Below the pieces are notes generated by a model. That model did no database searches, was not told where the DNA came from, and saw nothing but the letters and a program-made list of their open reading frames with translations. The position numbers and the translations under genes were made by a program. DNA of 64,000 bases from positions 549,849 to 613,848 of the forward strand of contig RPFO01000026.1 of NCBI GenBank assembly GCA_009746045.1. Reading direction: 5' to 3'. The DNA is from Mesostigma viride. Taxonomy: Eukaryota; Streptophyta; Mesostigmatophyceae; Mesostigmatales; Mesostigmataceae. Below are positions 10,568 to 19,198 of the stretch, one piece after another (position 1 is the first letter of the stretch; the number at the start of each line of letters is the position of its first letter).

Positions 10568-11497
10568 GGGATCACATCCCCTGCCAGGGACCCTTGAAGT
10601 AGCTTGAAATGTCCTTCACTCCAGCTTGAAGCTTGAACAGATGTCTTTAATGGCCAATGCCATTCCCCCAGCCCTTTCTTTTAAGGAACTGGAAAAGAAA
10701 CAGATCTGCCACAGGGAAAACCATTCCATGAGAAATGGATAAAAACCTATGGAAGTGGCATTACAGAGTACCACCAGATATTAGAAGCACACAAAATTAA
10801 ATACATACAGGTTAATTCTATGAGGTCTTCTCCAGGAATTAATCCCATCACCTCGGTAGAGCCTCCAGTACAATGACCTTCTGGCGGTGAGTTACATTAA
10901 TCCCAGATACTAATCCCATAAAACCCAGTACATATTCAATATAAGTACAATAAATCCATGACAATTAAAATACCACTTGACAAAGTAAGGCGTATTACAA
11001 TAGTTTGCCTGTCATTCTCTCAACAGGGGTCTATTGGCGCCCGTCTTACGGCGCCCGTCTACTTGCCAGATGGTAAACTGCCACAGCAAACAAATGACAA
11101 AATGAAACACATAGGCAACAATTAAATCCTGCCCTGGGGAACTAGGGAAGTCTGAACAGGCAAACACCTGAACAGGCCAGCTTGTAGAAACATAATACCA
11201 GGGAATCGAACCCCGCCCTATAAACCCCAGAATAAAGGTTCCCAGACCATTGTGAGAAGTATGTACAAATATACATTTCTTTTAAAATAGAATACATGGT
11301 CTGTAATGGACCTGTCAACCTTGTGTAGTCAACAGCATGAACCCCAGCCAAAACCTGGCTGTATCCTGATTAAAATCAGAGTGAGTGTACCATGGTCCAT
11401 GAGCCTTAGTACAGACTAAAATACAGGTATTATGCCAGTCACAATGCTGACACTACCACACAATCTGCTCTCCAATGCCCTATAACCATGCACCAGC
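10568..11497 (-). other. 3' untranslated part of element B
   Basis: About 930 bp between the RNase H stop and the polypurine tract. No domain is recognisable; the short open frames present are not conserved patterns. Confidence 0.5.
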
Positions 11498-12241
11498 TTA
11501 GACAGCTTGCTGAGATGGGTCCATCAGAGACTGAAGAACCTTGTATTGCACTGCTGCCTTCTGCACTAGCTTGGTCAAAGCATCAGCAGGATTGTCAACC
11601 CCAGGGATATGCTCAATATTGGCCAAGGAGGACAACTCCTTAAGAAGGAGATAATCCAAGTCCCTACTTCTGGCCATCTGCCTGTGCACAAACTGCACCA
11701 TCCCCATGGAGTCTGTTTTTAGAAGAGTGGTAACCTGAAGTGGCCAAGGAGTGTTAGAAGTCATCTGATGAAGCAACTCCTTCAGATAAAGGCTTGTGTG
11801 AATGCCTTCACAAATAGCCCTGCATTCTGCCACATCACTGCTGACAGCCACCCGTTTGTGCAGGCGACTAAACCAGCTCACCAAACTCCCCAGGCCTTCC
11901 TGTCTGAGCACAAAGAGCCCTGCAGCCCTGCCCCTGACCTTGGAGACCTGCCTGCTGTCCATTGAGCTATCCACATACAGCTCCATGCAAATGGGTTGTG
12001 ATAAATCCACTGCAGACAACAGAATGCCAGATGAAGCCCTGACCTGATCAGCCACCTTGGCAGACCCTAGCTCCACCAGCATGTCATCAGGCAACCTGGC
12101 TATGACCATAAGGTCTGGCCTGGAAATGCCTGCCACCCAAGCAACCATGCCCCTCACCATGGGACACAGTGCCTGTGTGATGGTTGGAGGAAGCTTGCTA
12201 ATGAGGGTCTCTTGATAGTCATTGCCCCCCACCAGCAGCAT
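11498..12241 (-). CDS. RNase H part of Pol, element B (out of frame with RT)
   Basis: Carboxy-terminal 247 residues of Pol. Copia-type RNase H motifs are in order: MELYVDSSMDSRQ, VSWFSRLHKRVAVSSDVAECRA, LLKTDSMGMV and PGVDNPADALTK. The frame enters from RT at a G6 run (about 12225-12232): one base fewer there would join both parts. It is most simply a one-base insertion or a homopolymer sequencing error; a +1 slip is possible but the equivalent spot in element A is not a slip site. Confidence 0.85.
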   Translation of the reverse strand: MLLVGGNDYQETLISKLPPTITQALCPMVRGMVAWVAGISRPDLMVIARLPDDMLVELGSAKVADQVRASSGILLSAVDLSQPICMELYVDSSMDSRQVSKVRGRAAGLFVLRQEGLGSLVSWFSRLHKRVAVSSDVAECRAICEGIHTSLYLKELLHQMTSNTPWPLQVTTLLKTDSMGMVQFVHRQMARSRDLDYLLLKELSSLANIEHIPGVDNPADALTKLVQKAAVQYKVLQSLMDPSQQAV

Positions 12242-15017
12242 ACGCCACTCCCCCCTTCTTCACCAGTGTGGCCTCCATGCCCACAAACAGCAGAGGCTCA
12301 TTCTCCACCTGCCATTGCTCCCTACCCAGAGGAAACTTGGACTTAATGATGGAGATCAGCTCCTTAAGCCACGACGTGGGAGCTATCAGATGTAGGTCAT
12401 CCCCGTGCAGCGAAGCATACACTGGCAGGCCTTCCCATTGCCCCAGAAACAGACAGGGGTCTACAGGAGAGACCTTCAAGTTGCAATGCTCCTTCAGGAA
12501 ACGGTTGAGAGTCTCCCTCCAGATTATTGGACTTGACCTCAGGCCCTCCAGGCCCTTGAGGATTTTAAGGAACTCCGTGTGGATGTCCCTTTTCCATACA
12601 GCAGGCACCCTAACATAGAAAGGCGTCTTGCCCTCCCACTTTTCCTGTGCCACATCTGCATCACCCTCCAGAAATGCCCTCTTGAAGTCTACCACCACTG
12701 AGCCATAGTCCAAGCCCTTGTTGAGAAGGCCTAGAAAGACACACAGCAGCAGCCTCCAAGTATCATGCAGCATGCCAGGGGTATACAACTCCTCAGCAGT
12801 GCACTCACCAGTACCCTTGAACTCATTCAGCACTGGCCTGACATGTGGTACCTTGACCCCGTCCACCTCCTTCATCTTGATGACAAACTTGAGCTTGAGT
12901 AGACGTCGTGCAGGAGGCAGGTCATTGACAGGTTCCACGCATTTCTTGGAGATCCAGTCCTCCCCAGATTTAATCAGACCCAGTGTGACCTGGGGACACA
13001 TAATGGGAGAGGACATGAGCTTCACCAGGCCTTGGTAGTTGATAGGGCTGTGTCCAGCAAGTGAGTGAGGACCAATGCCCAAACTGCTTGGATGACTAGC
13101 AGCTGGCAGTATGAGGTCATCAACCAAGGGCTCCTGCCCCTGGCACACTTGCACACGCTTAACCGACCTGGTTACTGCACGTGATAGGTGAGTGGTCCTG
13201 AAATTAATCAGTGGGACCTGACCAGCCCCTTCCTTAGTCAGGAGAGAGGACGTGATCACTACCCCATCCTGGCATAGGAAATTCTGCCCCAGAAGAGCAG
13301 GTCCTTGATAGCCCTCCAAGACACAAAAAGCAGTGTCCTGTCCAAGGATAGGAATGAATACCTCACCCAGTACCTTCACGTGTACCCCGCCACTGAAGTC
13401 AGACACAAACTGATAGCTGGGTTCAGACATGCTGTACCCTGCTGCAGCCCTGGTCCCAATGATGGAAACCTGAGAATTAGTGTCTACCTCTAAGGCAGTG
13501 TCCAGCCCCAGATTGCCATGCCACCTGAGCTTGGCTACCTTGGGCTGCTTCTTGGCCCTTTGTAGAGCCCCAATCAATCCAGCCAAACTTGTCCCCCTGG
13601 GCTTGGTTAGTGCCTTGGGCTTGACAGTTGACTCCCCAGCTGTTGACCTTGCAGCCTGTTCAACAAGTACCTCTGCAACCTGGCCAGGGCTGACAGATTC
13701 CCCTGCAACAGATGTGGTCGTTGCGTCAGTGATGTCACCTGGGACCTGAAAATCCTGCAGATCCTGTGAGCCTTGTGCCTGACTGCCCTCATTCATCAGG
13801 TTAGGCTTGACATATGACCAACTCAGCCGGTGCACATGCTTTGGTTCGTCCTCCATGCTGACCAAGCATGCGTGGCTAGCTTCATCAACCTGGGTAACCA
13901 CCCCAGGACTCCAGCTACCACGTTTGCCATAAAGGCTAGGTTCCTTCCAAGCTAGGACCTTCTGACCCACTTGTGGCTCCAGCATCTTCCAACCCCGGTC
14001 CTTCTCCCTCAGCTTGGCAAAGGTGACATGTGCAGCATGTTTCCAGCCCTCCAGCACATGTGGTGGGCACAGGCCATGATATAGACCCATTGGGCTGACA
14101 GCAACTCCATCATAGTAGAAGTTAACCCTGCTGTTCAGCTGCTGCTCCACGTTCCTCAGCCATGCACTCCTGACAAGTGCAGGTGCAGACAAGGGTACCC
14201 AGTCTTCAGAGATGATCAATTTCTTGACCTCCTGGATTGCCCTCTCGATAGCACCCTGCTGCCCATGAGCCTCCCTAGGTGTAACCAGCAACTCAGGAAG
14301 GGTAGGATCACCCTTGAGATGCTGAAACTGCATGTCCACCTGGATCCTTGTGGTAGGAAACTTGGCTCTTACATTCTGCAGGGCAGCCAGCAAGTACCTG
14401 TTCTTCATAGAAGGTAAATGCTCCAGCACCTTGTATTTCGTGTACCTGTCCACGCACACCAACAGTTGCATGCCCCTGATGTGTTGGATATCACACTGCA
14501 GATCACCAATGCTCTGAGGTAGAGCTTTGGCATGTGATTTCCTGGGCTTGTTGGAGGACAACTGGCACTTACACCGTGAGGCAGCTTGCTGACACGCCTT
14601 AAGAAGGGGTGCCCTGCCCATACGGAAGGCAAAGTTGTTTGACAGAGAAGTGGCATGCCCAAACATGTTGTGGATTCGGGCACCCAACTCCTGGTACACA
14701 GAGGAAGCAGTCCCTGGCACAGTCAGGACTGTGCTGTCAGGTTGTCCAGCATCACCATGCTGACTTCCATCCTGTTCTGACTCAGAGCCTGAGTCACCCT
14801 GCTCATGCCCAACACCTGGACCGCCAGCAGGGACCACATGCATACCACCAGAGGCCTTCACACCCCTCTGTGGTTGTACATTGGTTTCTCTCAATATGAG
14901 AGGTCCACCCTCGTGCCCAGCACGAGGATGCATGGGGTCAGACATTCTTACAGCTGCACCAGCTGTCAAGGACGTCTTCATAGGAACCTGTACCTCTCCA
15001 GGTGACCTGGGGCCATC
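12219..15017 (-). CDS. Pol polyprotein of element B: IN-PR-RT
   Basis: Main Pol frame. From the amino end come an acidic linker, an integrase zinc region (HNMFGH at about 14665), and an integrase core with acidic residues in LQCDIQHI, IQVDMQF and GAIERAIQE. Then come an SH3-like tail ending near 13795, a basic/Ser-Thr linker, and a retropepsin-like domain with EVDTNSQVSII (about 13480) and ALLGQNF (about 13285). The RT carries LLKLKFVIK, VDFKRAFLEG, GLRSSPIIW and the catalytic box SLHGDDLHLIA (about 12400). No DTG/DSG triad lies upstream of the integrase. The frame extends upstream in the empty (pre-insert) state straight to the Gag stop at 16561-16563 without any other stop. The nested array (15018-16450) now separates them and shifts the frame by one (1438 bp including the duplication). 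Confidence 0.87.
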   Translation of the reverse strand, partial: DGPRSPGEVQVPMKTSLTAGAAVRMSDPMHPRAGHEGGPLILRETNVQPQRGVKASGGMHVVPAGGPGVGHEQGDSGSESEQDGSQHGDAGQPDSTVLTVPGTASSVYQELGARIHNMFGHATSLSNNFAFRMGRAPLLKACQQAASRCKCQLSSNKPRKSHAKALPQSIGDLQCDIQHIRGMQLLVCVDRYTKYKVLEHLPSMKNRYLLAALQNVRAKFPTTRIQVDMQFQHLKGDPTLPELLVTPREAHGQQGAIERAIQEVKKLIISEDWVPLSAPALVRSAWLRNVEQQLNSRVNFYYDGVAVSPMGLYHGLCPPHVLEGWKHAAHVTFAKLREKDRGWKMLEPQVGQKVLAWKEPSLYGKRGSWSPGVVTQVDEASHACLVSMEDEPKHVHRLSWSYVKPNLMNEGSQAQGSQDLQDFQVPGDITDATTTSVAGESVSPGQVAEVLVEQAARSTAGESTVKPKALTKPRGTSLAGLIGALQRAKKQPKVAKLRWHGNLGLDTALEVDTNSQVSIIGTRAAAGYSMSEPSYQFVSDFSGGVHVKVLGEVFIPILGQDTAFCVLEGYQGPALLGQNFLCQDGVVITSSLLTKEGAGQVPLINFRTTHLSRAVTRSVKRVQVCQGQEPLVDDLILPAASHPSSLGIGPHSLAGHSPINYQGLVKLMSSPIMCPQVTLGLIKSGEDWISKKCVEPVNDLPPARRLLKLKFVIKMKEVDGVKVPHVRPVLNEFKGTGECTAEELYTPGMLHDTWRLLLCVFLGLLNKGLDYGSVVVDFKRAFLEGDADVAQEKWEGKTPFYVRVPAVWKRDIHTEFLKILKGLEGLRSSPIIWRETLNRFLKEHCNLKVSPVDPCLFLGQWEGLPVYASLHGDDLHLIAPTSWLKELISIIKSKFPLGREQWQVENEPLLFVGMEATLVKKGGVAYAAGGGQ

Positions 15018-15223
15018 AGTTAGGTTAATATTGTGCGGAAACCTTTTTGCCACTTGGGCTTCTCAGGTTCCGCACAATATTACCGGCGATAACCACTCGC
15101 CGGACACTCAAGTTCACACCGGTGTGAACTTGAGTGTCCGGCGAGTGGTTATCGCCGGTAATATTGTGCGGAACCTGAGAAGCCCAAGTGGCAAAAAGGT
15201 TTCCGCACAATATTAACCTAACT
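15018..15223. repeat. Perfect 206-bp palindrome P1
   Basis: Every base from 15018 to 15223 pairs with its mirror around 15120/15121 (centre ACC|GGT). Symmetry stops at the next base on each side. The single strand could fold into a 103-bp hairpin with almost no loop. Confidence 0.95.
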
Positions 15224-15459
15224 AAAACCTAGCCTCTTGGGGCGAGGACGAATCACTAGGCTCGGAACACCCGTATGCATGAATATGATCGAATATAAGC
15301 ATCTCGTTGGTGCAAATATCGATATGAATATGATCGAATATGAGCATCTCCTTGGTGCGCATATAATTAGAGCCGGGTGCCAAATCGGAACGAATTATTC
15401 CCCCAAATAATCCGCTTCCGAGTGGATTCGAACCTGCGCCCCGCAAGGAACCAGGTCTT
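15224..15459 (-). repeat. 236-bp spacer, inverted copy
   Basis: Reverse complement of 15567-15802. It contains two near-copies of an ATGAATATGATCGAATAT-based segment and a GGATTCGAACC motif (box B-like on the opposite strand). Confidence 0.93.
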
Positions 15460-15566
15460 AGCCGGTGTGAACTTGAGTGTCCGGCGAGTGGTTATCGCCG
15501 GTAATATTGTGCGGAACCTGAGAAGCCCAAGTGGCAAAAAGGTTTCCGCACAATATTAACCTAACT
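15460..15566. repeat. Palindrome copy lacking 99 bp of one arm
   Basis: Begins with the first two bases of the palindrome, then jumps to two bases left of its centre and continues through the right arm to CCTAACT. One arm is therefore almost entirely deleted, leaving 107 of 206 bp. Confidence 0.9.
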
Positions 15567-15802
15567 AAGACCTGGTTCCTTGCGGGGCGCAGGTTCGAAT
15601 CCACTCGGAAGCGGATTATTTGGGGGAATAATTCGTTCCGATTTGGCACCCGGCTCTAATTATATGCGCACCAAGGAGATGCTCATATTCGATCATATTC
15701 ATATCGATATTTGCACCAACGAGATGCTTATATTCGATCATATTCATGCATACGGGTGTTCCGAGCCTAGTGATTCGTCCTCGCCCCAAGAGGCTAGGTT
15801 TT
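15567..15802 (+). repeat. 236-bp spacer, direct copy 1
   Basis: Starts AAGACCTGGTTCC and carries GGTTCGAATCC, a perfect match to the core of the Pol III box B, 21 nt after a TGG. The flanking T-stem pairs poorly, so this is a tRNA-like remnant or a primer-binding region, not a tRNA gene. Confidence 0.85.
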
Positions 15803-16008
15803 AGTTAGGTTAATATTGTGCGGAAACCTTTTTGCCACTTGGGCTTCTCAGGTTCCGCACAATATTACCGGCGATAACCACTCGCCGGACACTCAAGTTC
15901 ACACCGGTGTGAACTTGAGTGTCCGGCGAGTGGTTATCGCCGGTAATATTGTGCGGAACCTGAGAAGCCCAAGTGGCAAAAAGGTTTCCGCACAATATTA
16001 ACCTAACT
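15803..16008. repeat. Perfect 206-bp palindrome P2
   Basis: Same sequence as P1; centre at 15905/15906. Confidence 0.95.
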
Positions 16009-16244
16009 AAGACCTGGATCCTTGCGGGGCGCAGGTTCGAATCCACTCGGAAGCGGATTATTTGGGGGAATAATTCGTTCCGATTTGGCACCCGGCTCTA
16101 ATTATATGCGCACCAAGGAGATGCTCATATTCGATCATATTCATATCGATATTTGCACCAACGAGATGCTTATATTCGATCATATTCATGCATACGGGTG
16201 TTCCGAGCCTAGTGATTCGTCCTCGCCCCAAGAGGCTAGGTTTT
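16009..16244 (+). repeat. 236-bp spacer, direct copy 2
   Basis: Same as 15567-15802 apart from CCTGGATCC instead of CCTGGTTCC near its start. Confidence 0.9.
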
Positions 16245-16450
16245 AGTTAGGTTAATATTGTGCGGAAACCTTTTTGCCACTTGGGCTTCTCAGGTTCCGC
16301 ACAATATTACCGGCGATAACCACTCGCCGGACACTCAAGTTCACACCGGTGTGAACTTGAGTGTCCGGCGAGTGGTTATCGCCGGTAATATTGTGCGGAA
16401 CCTGAGAAGCCCAAGTGGCAAAAAGGTTTCCGCACAATATTAACCTAACT
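16245..16450. repeat. Perfect 206-bp palindrome P3
   Basis: Same sequence as P1 and P2; centre at 16347/16348. Directly followed by the right copy of the CCATC duplication. Confidence 0.95.
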
Positions 16451-16560
16451 CCATCCTGAACCTGGAGATCACCCTCTTGTTGCCCAGATATAAAATCTGC
16501 ATTGGAGCACCTGGCCTCCCCCCTGGGTGAATTAAGGTGTGTAGGGGTTGCCTCAGACAG

Positions 16561-16563
16561 TCA
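16561..16563 (-). promoter_or_regulatory. In-frame UGA between Gag and Pol of element B
   Basis: Gag ends GAG-CAG-TGA-CTG. The following 36 complete codons down to the insert are open, and the frame continues in Pol (GAT GGC CCC AGG) once the insert and one CCATC copy are disregarded. UGA followed by C is a leaky context in many eukaryotes. Readthrough is inferred, not shown. Confidence 0.65.
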
Positions 16564-17676
16564 CTGCTCCTTGTTGTCTTCTTGCTGACTGCCCTTTGAA
16601 GGCTGGCCTGCCTGGGACTTGTTGTTGTTCTTCTTGTTGTTGTTGTTGTTATTCTTGCTGCCCTGGCCCTGGGATTTCTTGAAGCTGGGACACTCCTTCT
16701 TGATGTGCCCCCACCCCTTGCACAGGTAGCATTGTATCTTGGACTTGCCCTGGCCACTGCCCCCGTTGTCAGACGCGTTGCCCTGCTTGGGCTGACCACC
16801 CACCCGCCTGAACACCGACTTGGAGTGTGACCTCCTGTCAGAATCAGGTGAATGATCTCCCTTGCGCTTGTTATGGTTGCCCTTACGCCCTCCTTGGCTT
16901 CGGTCAGCCTCAGACGTCTTGGAGCCACCCTGGGTACGCCCACCTGCCTGGGTAGCCTTCACTGCTGGCACTCCACCCTCAAACAGCTCCTCTGCCTCGA
17001 GTGCTTGTTTAATGATGACCTTGTAGGCCTTCAGGGTAGAGTGTGGGGCACACATGACCTTTAACGAGCCACGTGTCGCCTTATCCAGCCCAGAAACCTT
17101 GAGCCAGTTGGTTAGGGCTATGTTATCAGCGACATTAAAGCCGTGAGCCCTGCCCTCCTCAACCATCTTACAATAGCTGAGAAAGTTCTGGATCAGGTCC
17201 CCCTTAACCTCCCACCCCTGGTATTTATCCTGCCAATGGATCCCCACTTTCTTCCTCTGATCCTCTAGCAGTTCCTTTAATTCTGCCACGTAGCTGGACC
17301 AGGCCTTGTTGGCCTTCTTACATTCCCTGGTTAGGTCCTTGATCTGATCAGTGCACTTGCCAAACGTGCTGCTGCCTATCCAGATCTGATAGTAGTTTGT
17401 ACCCCCGTACAAACTAGGGAACCCTTCCAGCCCTTCTACAAACTCTTCAGCCTGCTTAGGCTTAGAGTCAGATGTCACAGGCTGCAGCTGGTTGACAATT
17501 AATAATCCCTGAGTGGTAAGGTCAAAACCATGAACAGCTTGTGCATTATTATTATTGTGAGGAAGGTTGGTAATCTCTCCGGTAAGCCCCACGTCATCTA
17601 CGTGAGCGGTTCCACTACCAGCACCCCCATTATTATTCCCACTGGCTGGACCCTTGCTACGGCGTCCCTCAGCCAT
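16561..17676 (-). CDS. Gag protein of element B
   Basis: 371 residues, intact, from an ATG at 17676. The first 60 residues are Gly/Asn-rich, followed by a helical capsid-like region (about 75-240) with many Lys, Glu and Trp. Then comes a Gln/Gly/Arg/Lys-rich basic stretch (about 245-310) and a zinc knuckle CYLCKGWGHIKKEC (CX2CX4HX4C) at about 322-335. The Asn/Lys/Gln-rich tail includes a run of Asn from AAC/AAT codons. It would form the particle and package element RNA. The protein stops at a UGA that is in frame with Pol. It shows no obvious similarity to the Gag of the gag-only element next door, so the two elements belong to different families. Confidence 0.9.
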   Translation of the reverse strand: MAEGRRSKGPASGNNNGGAGSGTAHVDDVGLTGEITNLPHNNNNAQAVHGFDLTTQGLLIVNQLQPVTSDSKPKQAEEFVEGLEGFPSLYGGTNYYQIWIGSSTFGKCTDQIKDLTRECKKANKAWSSYVAELKELLEDQRKKVGIHWQDKYQGWEVKGDLIQNFLSYCKMVEEGRAHGFNVADNIALTNWLKVSGLDKATRGSLKVMCAPHSTLKAYKVIIKQALEAEELFEGGVPAVKATQAGGRTQGGSKTSEADRSQGGRKGNHNKRKGDHSPDSDRRSHSKSVFRRVGGQPKQGNASDNGGSGQGKSKIQCYLCKGWGHIKKECPSFKKSQGQGSKNNNNNNKKNNNKSQAGQPSKGSQQEDNKEQ

Positions 17677-17846
17677 CCTGCACTACCAGCTATTCAAAGA
17701 ACACCTTAACAAAGCAGCAGAAAGTATGTACAAAATTTTTGTGTCGCCACTGCCGCCTGCGCCGGTGTCGCCGCCGCCCCCGCGAATTGCCGCCGAAATT
17801 CGACAAAAAAAATGTCGACAAGTACTGCAGAAGAAAATTAGGCCGA

Positions 17847-18557
17847 CTAGTAGTCAAGGCCCCTGAAGTCGCAGTACGTGTATACGAACTCACGATCCTC
17901 CATATCCAGCTCCGGACCTGCACCGGTATGAATTAAAACCGGCGTGCTCCCCGCCGCGTAAGTGCCGACGCGCCGACGCGCGACGAGGCGCAGAGGATGT
18001 GTAAAGATCGTCAATAATTCCCACCCCGCGGGAATCCACTCTCGCACAGAGGCGAGAAATGCCACCAGATTAATTAAAACCTGGCGCTCACGACTGCGTA
18101 CGCCGCGAGTCAGCAGCGATAGCAGCGCGAGATCCTGAAACAAATTTGTTGACACCGCCGGCGCGCCCCCCGTGCGAAGCGATGCCCAGTTTTGCAGGTT
18201 TCTCTGGTAACCGGTGAGTGAAGAGATGATGTTATCCAACTCTTCAATGGCAGTCGTGACTTCGGTCACGGACCGCAAACCTCCCCGCACCTGGACCGTA
18301 AATGTCGATAAAATGTTGCGGATTTGGTCCAATAATGCGCGAACAGCCGGCACCAGTGCTGGCAAATCGGGGTCCTCGGGGTTATCCCCGAGCAATGCGT
18401 GAGCTGCACGCTGCTGACGATGAAGCTCGTCGAGCGAAACTGTAACTTCGTCGAGCAATTGTTGCCACGACGGCACAGTTGGTCTTGACGAAGAACCAGC
18501 CGGCGGAGCGGCTATTTCCTCATCGTCCGGAATCCGAAATTCTTCAGAATTTGGCAT
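17847..18557 (-). CDS. ORF0: uncharacterised protein encoded between 5' LTR and gag of element B
   Basis: 236 residues from the ATG at 18557, only 24 bp inside the 5' LTR boundary, to a TAG at 17847. It lies upstream of gag in the same orientation, separated by 170 bp. The open frame also extends upstream into the LTR, but the internal ATG (MPNSEEFRIPDDEEI) is the first that lies within the internal region. The acidic amino end is followed by long amphipathic, Leu-rich helical stretches (about residues 40-170) and a Leu/Val-rich segment (about 145-185). No catalytic motif is recognised. Copia elements normally have no gene here. It could be a separated capsid-like module or an accessory protein. 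The frame is intact over 700 bp in a GC-rich region. Confidence 0.6.
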   Translation of the reverse strand: MPNSEEFRIPDDEEIAAPPAGSSSRPTVPSWQQLLDEVTVSLDELHRQQRAAHALLGDNPEDPDLPALVPAVRALLDQIRNILSTFTVQVRGGLRSVTEVTTAIEELDNIISSLTGYQRNLQNWASLRTGGAPAVSTNLFQDLALLSLLTRGVRSRERQVLINLVAFLASVREWIPAGWELLTIFTHPLRLVARRRVGTYAAGSTPVLIHTGAGPELDMEDREFVYTYCDFRGLDY

Positions 18558-18581
18558 CTTTTTGACAGAGCGTGTAATACG

Positions 18582-19198
18582 AGTTGTGAGGGTAAGAATG
18601 CCACGAATTCCGCCATGGTTCTTGCAGGAAGTTGCCTTTATTAACAATCAGGAAACACAGACGTAAGTCACGTCACTTCCAAGACTGCACGCAGCACAGG
18701 CGACAGGGTCGCAGTGCCAAGAGAACGTGCACGCAAGAACTGGCGTCCCGGTGTGACCAAGTCACTCATATAGCTTACTAGGGACGCGTCCAAGTATTCA
18801 GCTGCACTGTCACAGCTGAACTGTCAATCAATTGATTACACAGACTCTGGCACGCCTTTGGCGCGCAGATCTATCAATTGTCCATACGGCTAGTCCTGTG
18901 GACCTATCCGTACACTAGTCAGCATCAATTGTCTCATAGGTCCTGGCGCGCTACAGCACGCCTACCTATCAATTGACCATCAAGTCCTGTACAAGTCCTG
19001 TCAACGTCCTGCGGACTATCAAAGTGACACTTGTACATCCTGTGTCCGTACGCGCCCACAGTGGCGCGCCGGGTACTGTCGGCACAGCCTAGGAAACGTC
19101 ATAACTTTTACGTTCCTTAACCAAATGAGGCGTTCAAGGTGCCGTTGGAAAGAGCGTAACAATCTCTATCCATCTAACGTAAATCCTTTACGTTAACT
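18582..19198 (-). repeat. 5' LTR of element B
   Basis: 617 bp, same sequence as 9931-10547 by eye, followed by the GAAAC target duplication at 19199-19203. Confidence 0.95.

Larger units (their letters stand above)
15013..16455. mobile_element. Nested palindromic array with 5-bp target duplication
   Basis: The insert occupies 15018-16450 and is flanked by CCATC at 15013-15017 and 16451-16455. Layout left to right: palindrome P1 (15018-15223), spacer inverted (15224-15459), palindrome lacking 99 bp (15460-15566), spacer direct (15567-15802), P2 (15803-16008), spacer direct (16009-16244), P3 (16245-16450). It encodes nothing convincing. The ends AGTTAGG and CCTAACT resemble the AGTT...AACT ends of element B LTRs, and the 5-bp duplication fits a retroviral-type integrase. 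A tandem multimer of a miniature LTR element (TRIM) whose LTR is itself a palindrome is the best reading; a foldback element is the alternative. Confidence 0.85.
9931..19198 (-). mobile_element. Copia-like LTR retrotransposon B, full length with nested insert
   Basis: A 9268-bp element with two 617-bp LTRs (9931-10547 and 18582-19198) beginning AGTTGTGAGG and ending CGTTAACT, flanked by the 5-bp target duplication GAAAC (9926-9930 and 19199-19203). It is transcribed on the minus strand in the order 5' LTR, ORF0, Gag, nested palindromic array, Pol, 3' LTR. A polypurine tract sits next to the 3' LTR. I do not recognise a standard primer-binding site; the bases after the 5' LTR are CGTATTACACGCTCTGTC, perhaps an internal tRNA segment. 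The LTRs look identical, so insertion was recent. The copy is disabled by the 1433-bp insert at the Gag-Pol junction and by a frame break between RT and RNase H. Confidence 0.93.

Noticed and set aside
15567-15650. tRNA gene in the array spacer
   Set aside because: Only the T-loop motif is present; the T-stem mispairs at three of five positions and no full cloverleaf can be drawn.
15810-16091. Repeated small ORFs within the palindromic array
   Set aside because: Identical short frames on both strands arise from the palindrome itself; no start context or conserved protein pattern.
18575-18592. tRNA-Met primer-binding site for element B
   Set aside because: The bases next to the 5' LTR do not begin with TGG and do not resemble the TGGTATC site seen in the neighbouring element.
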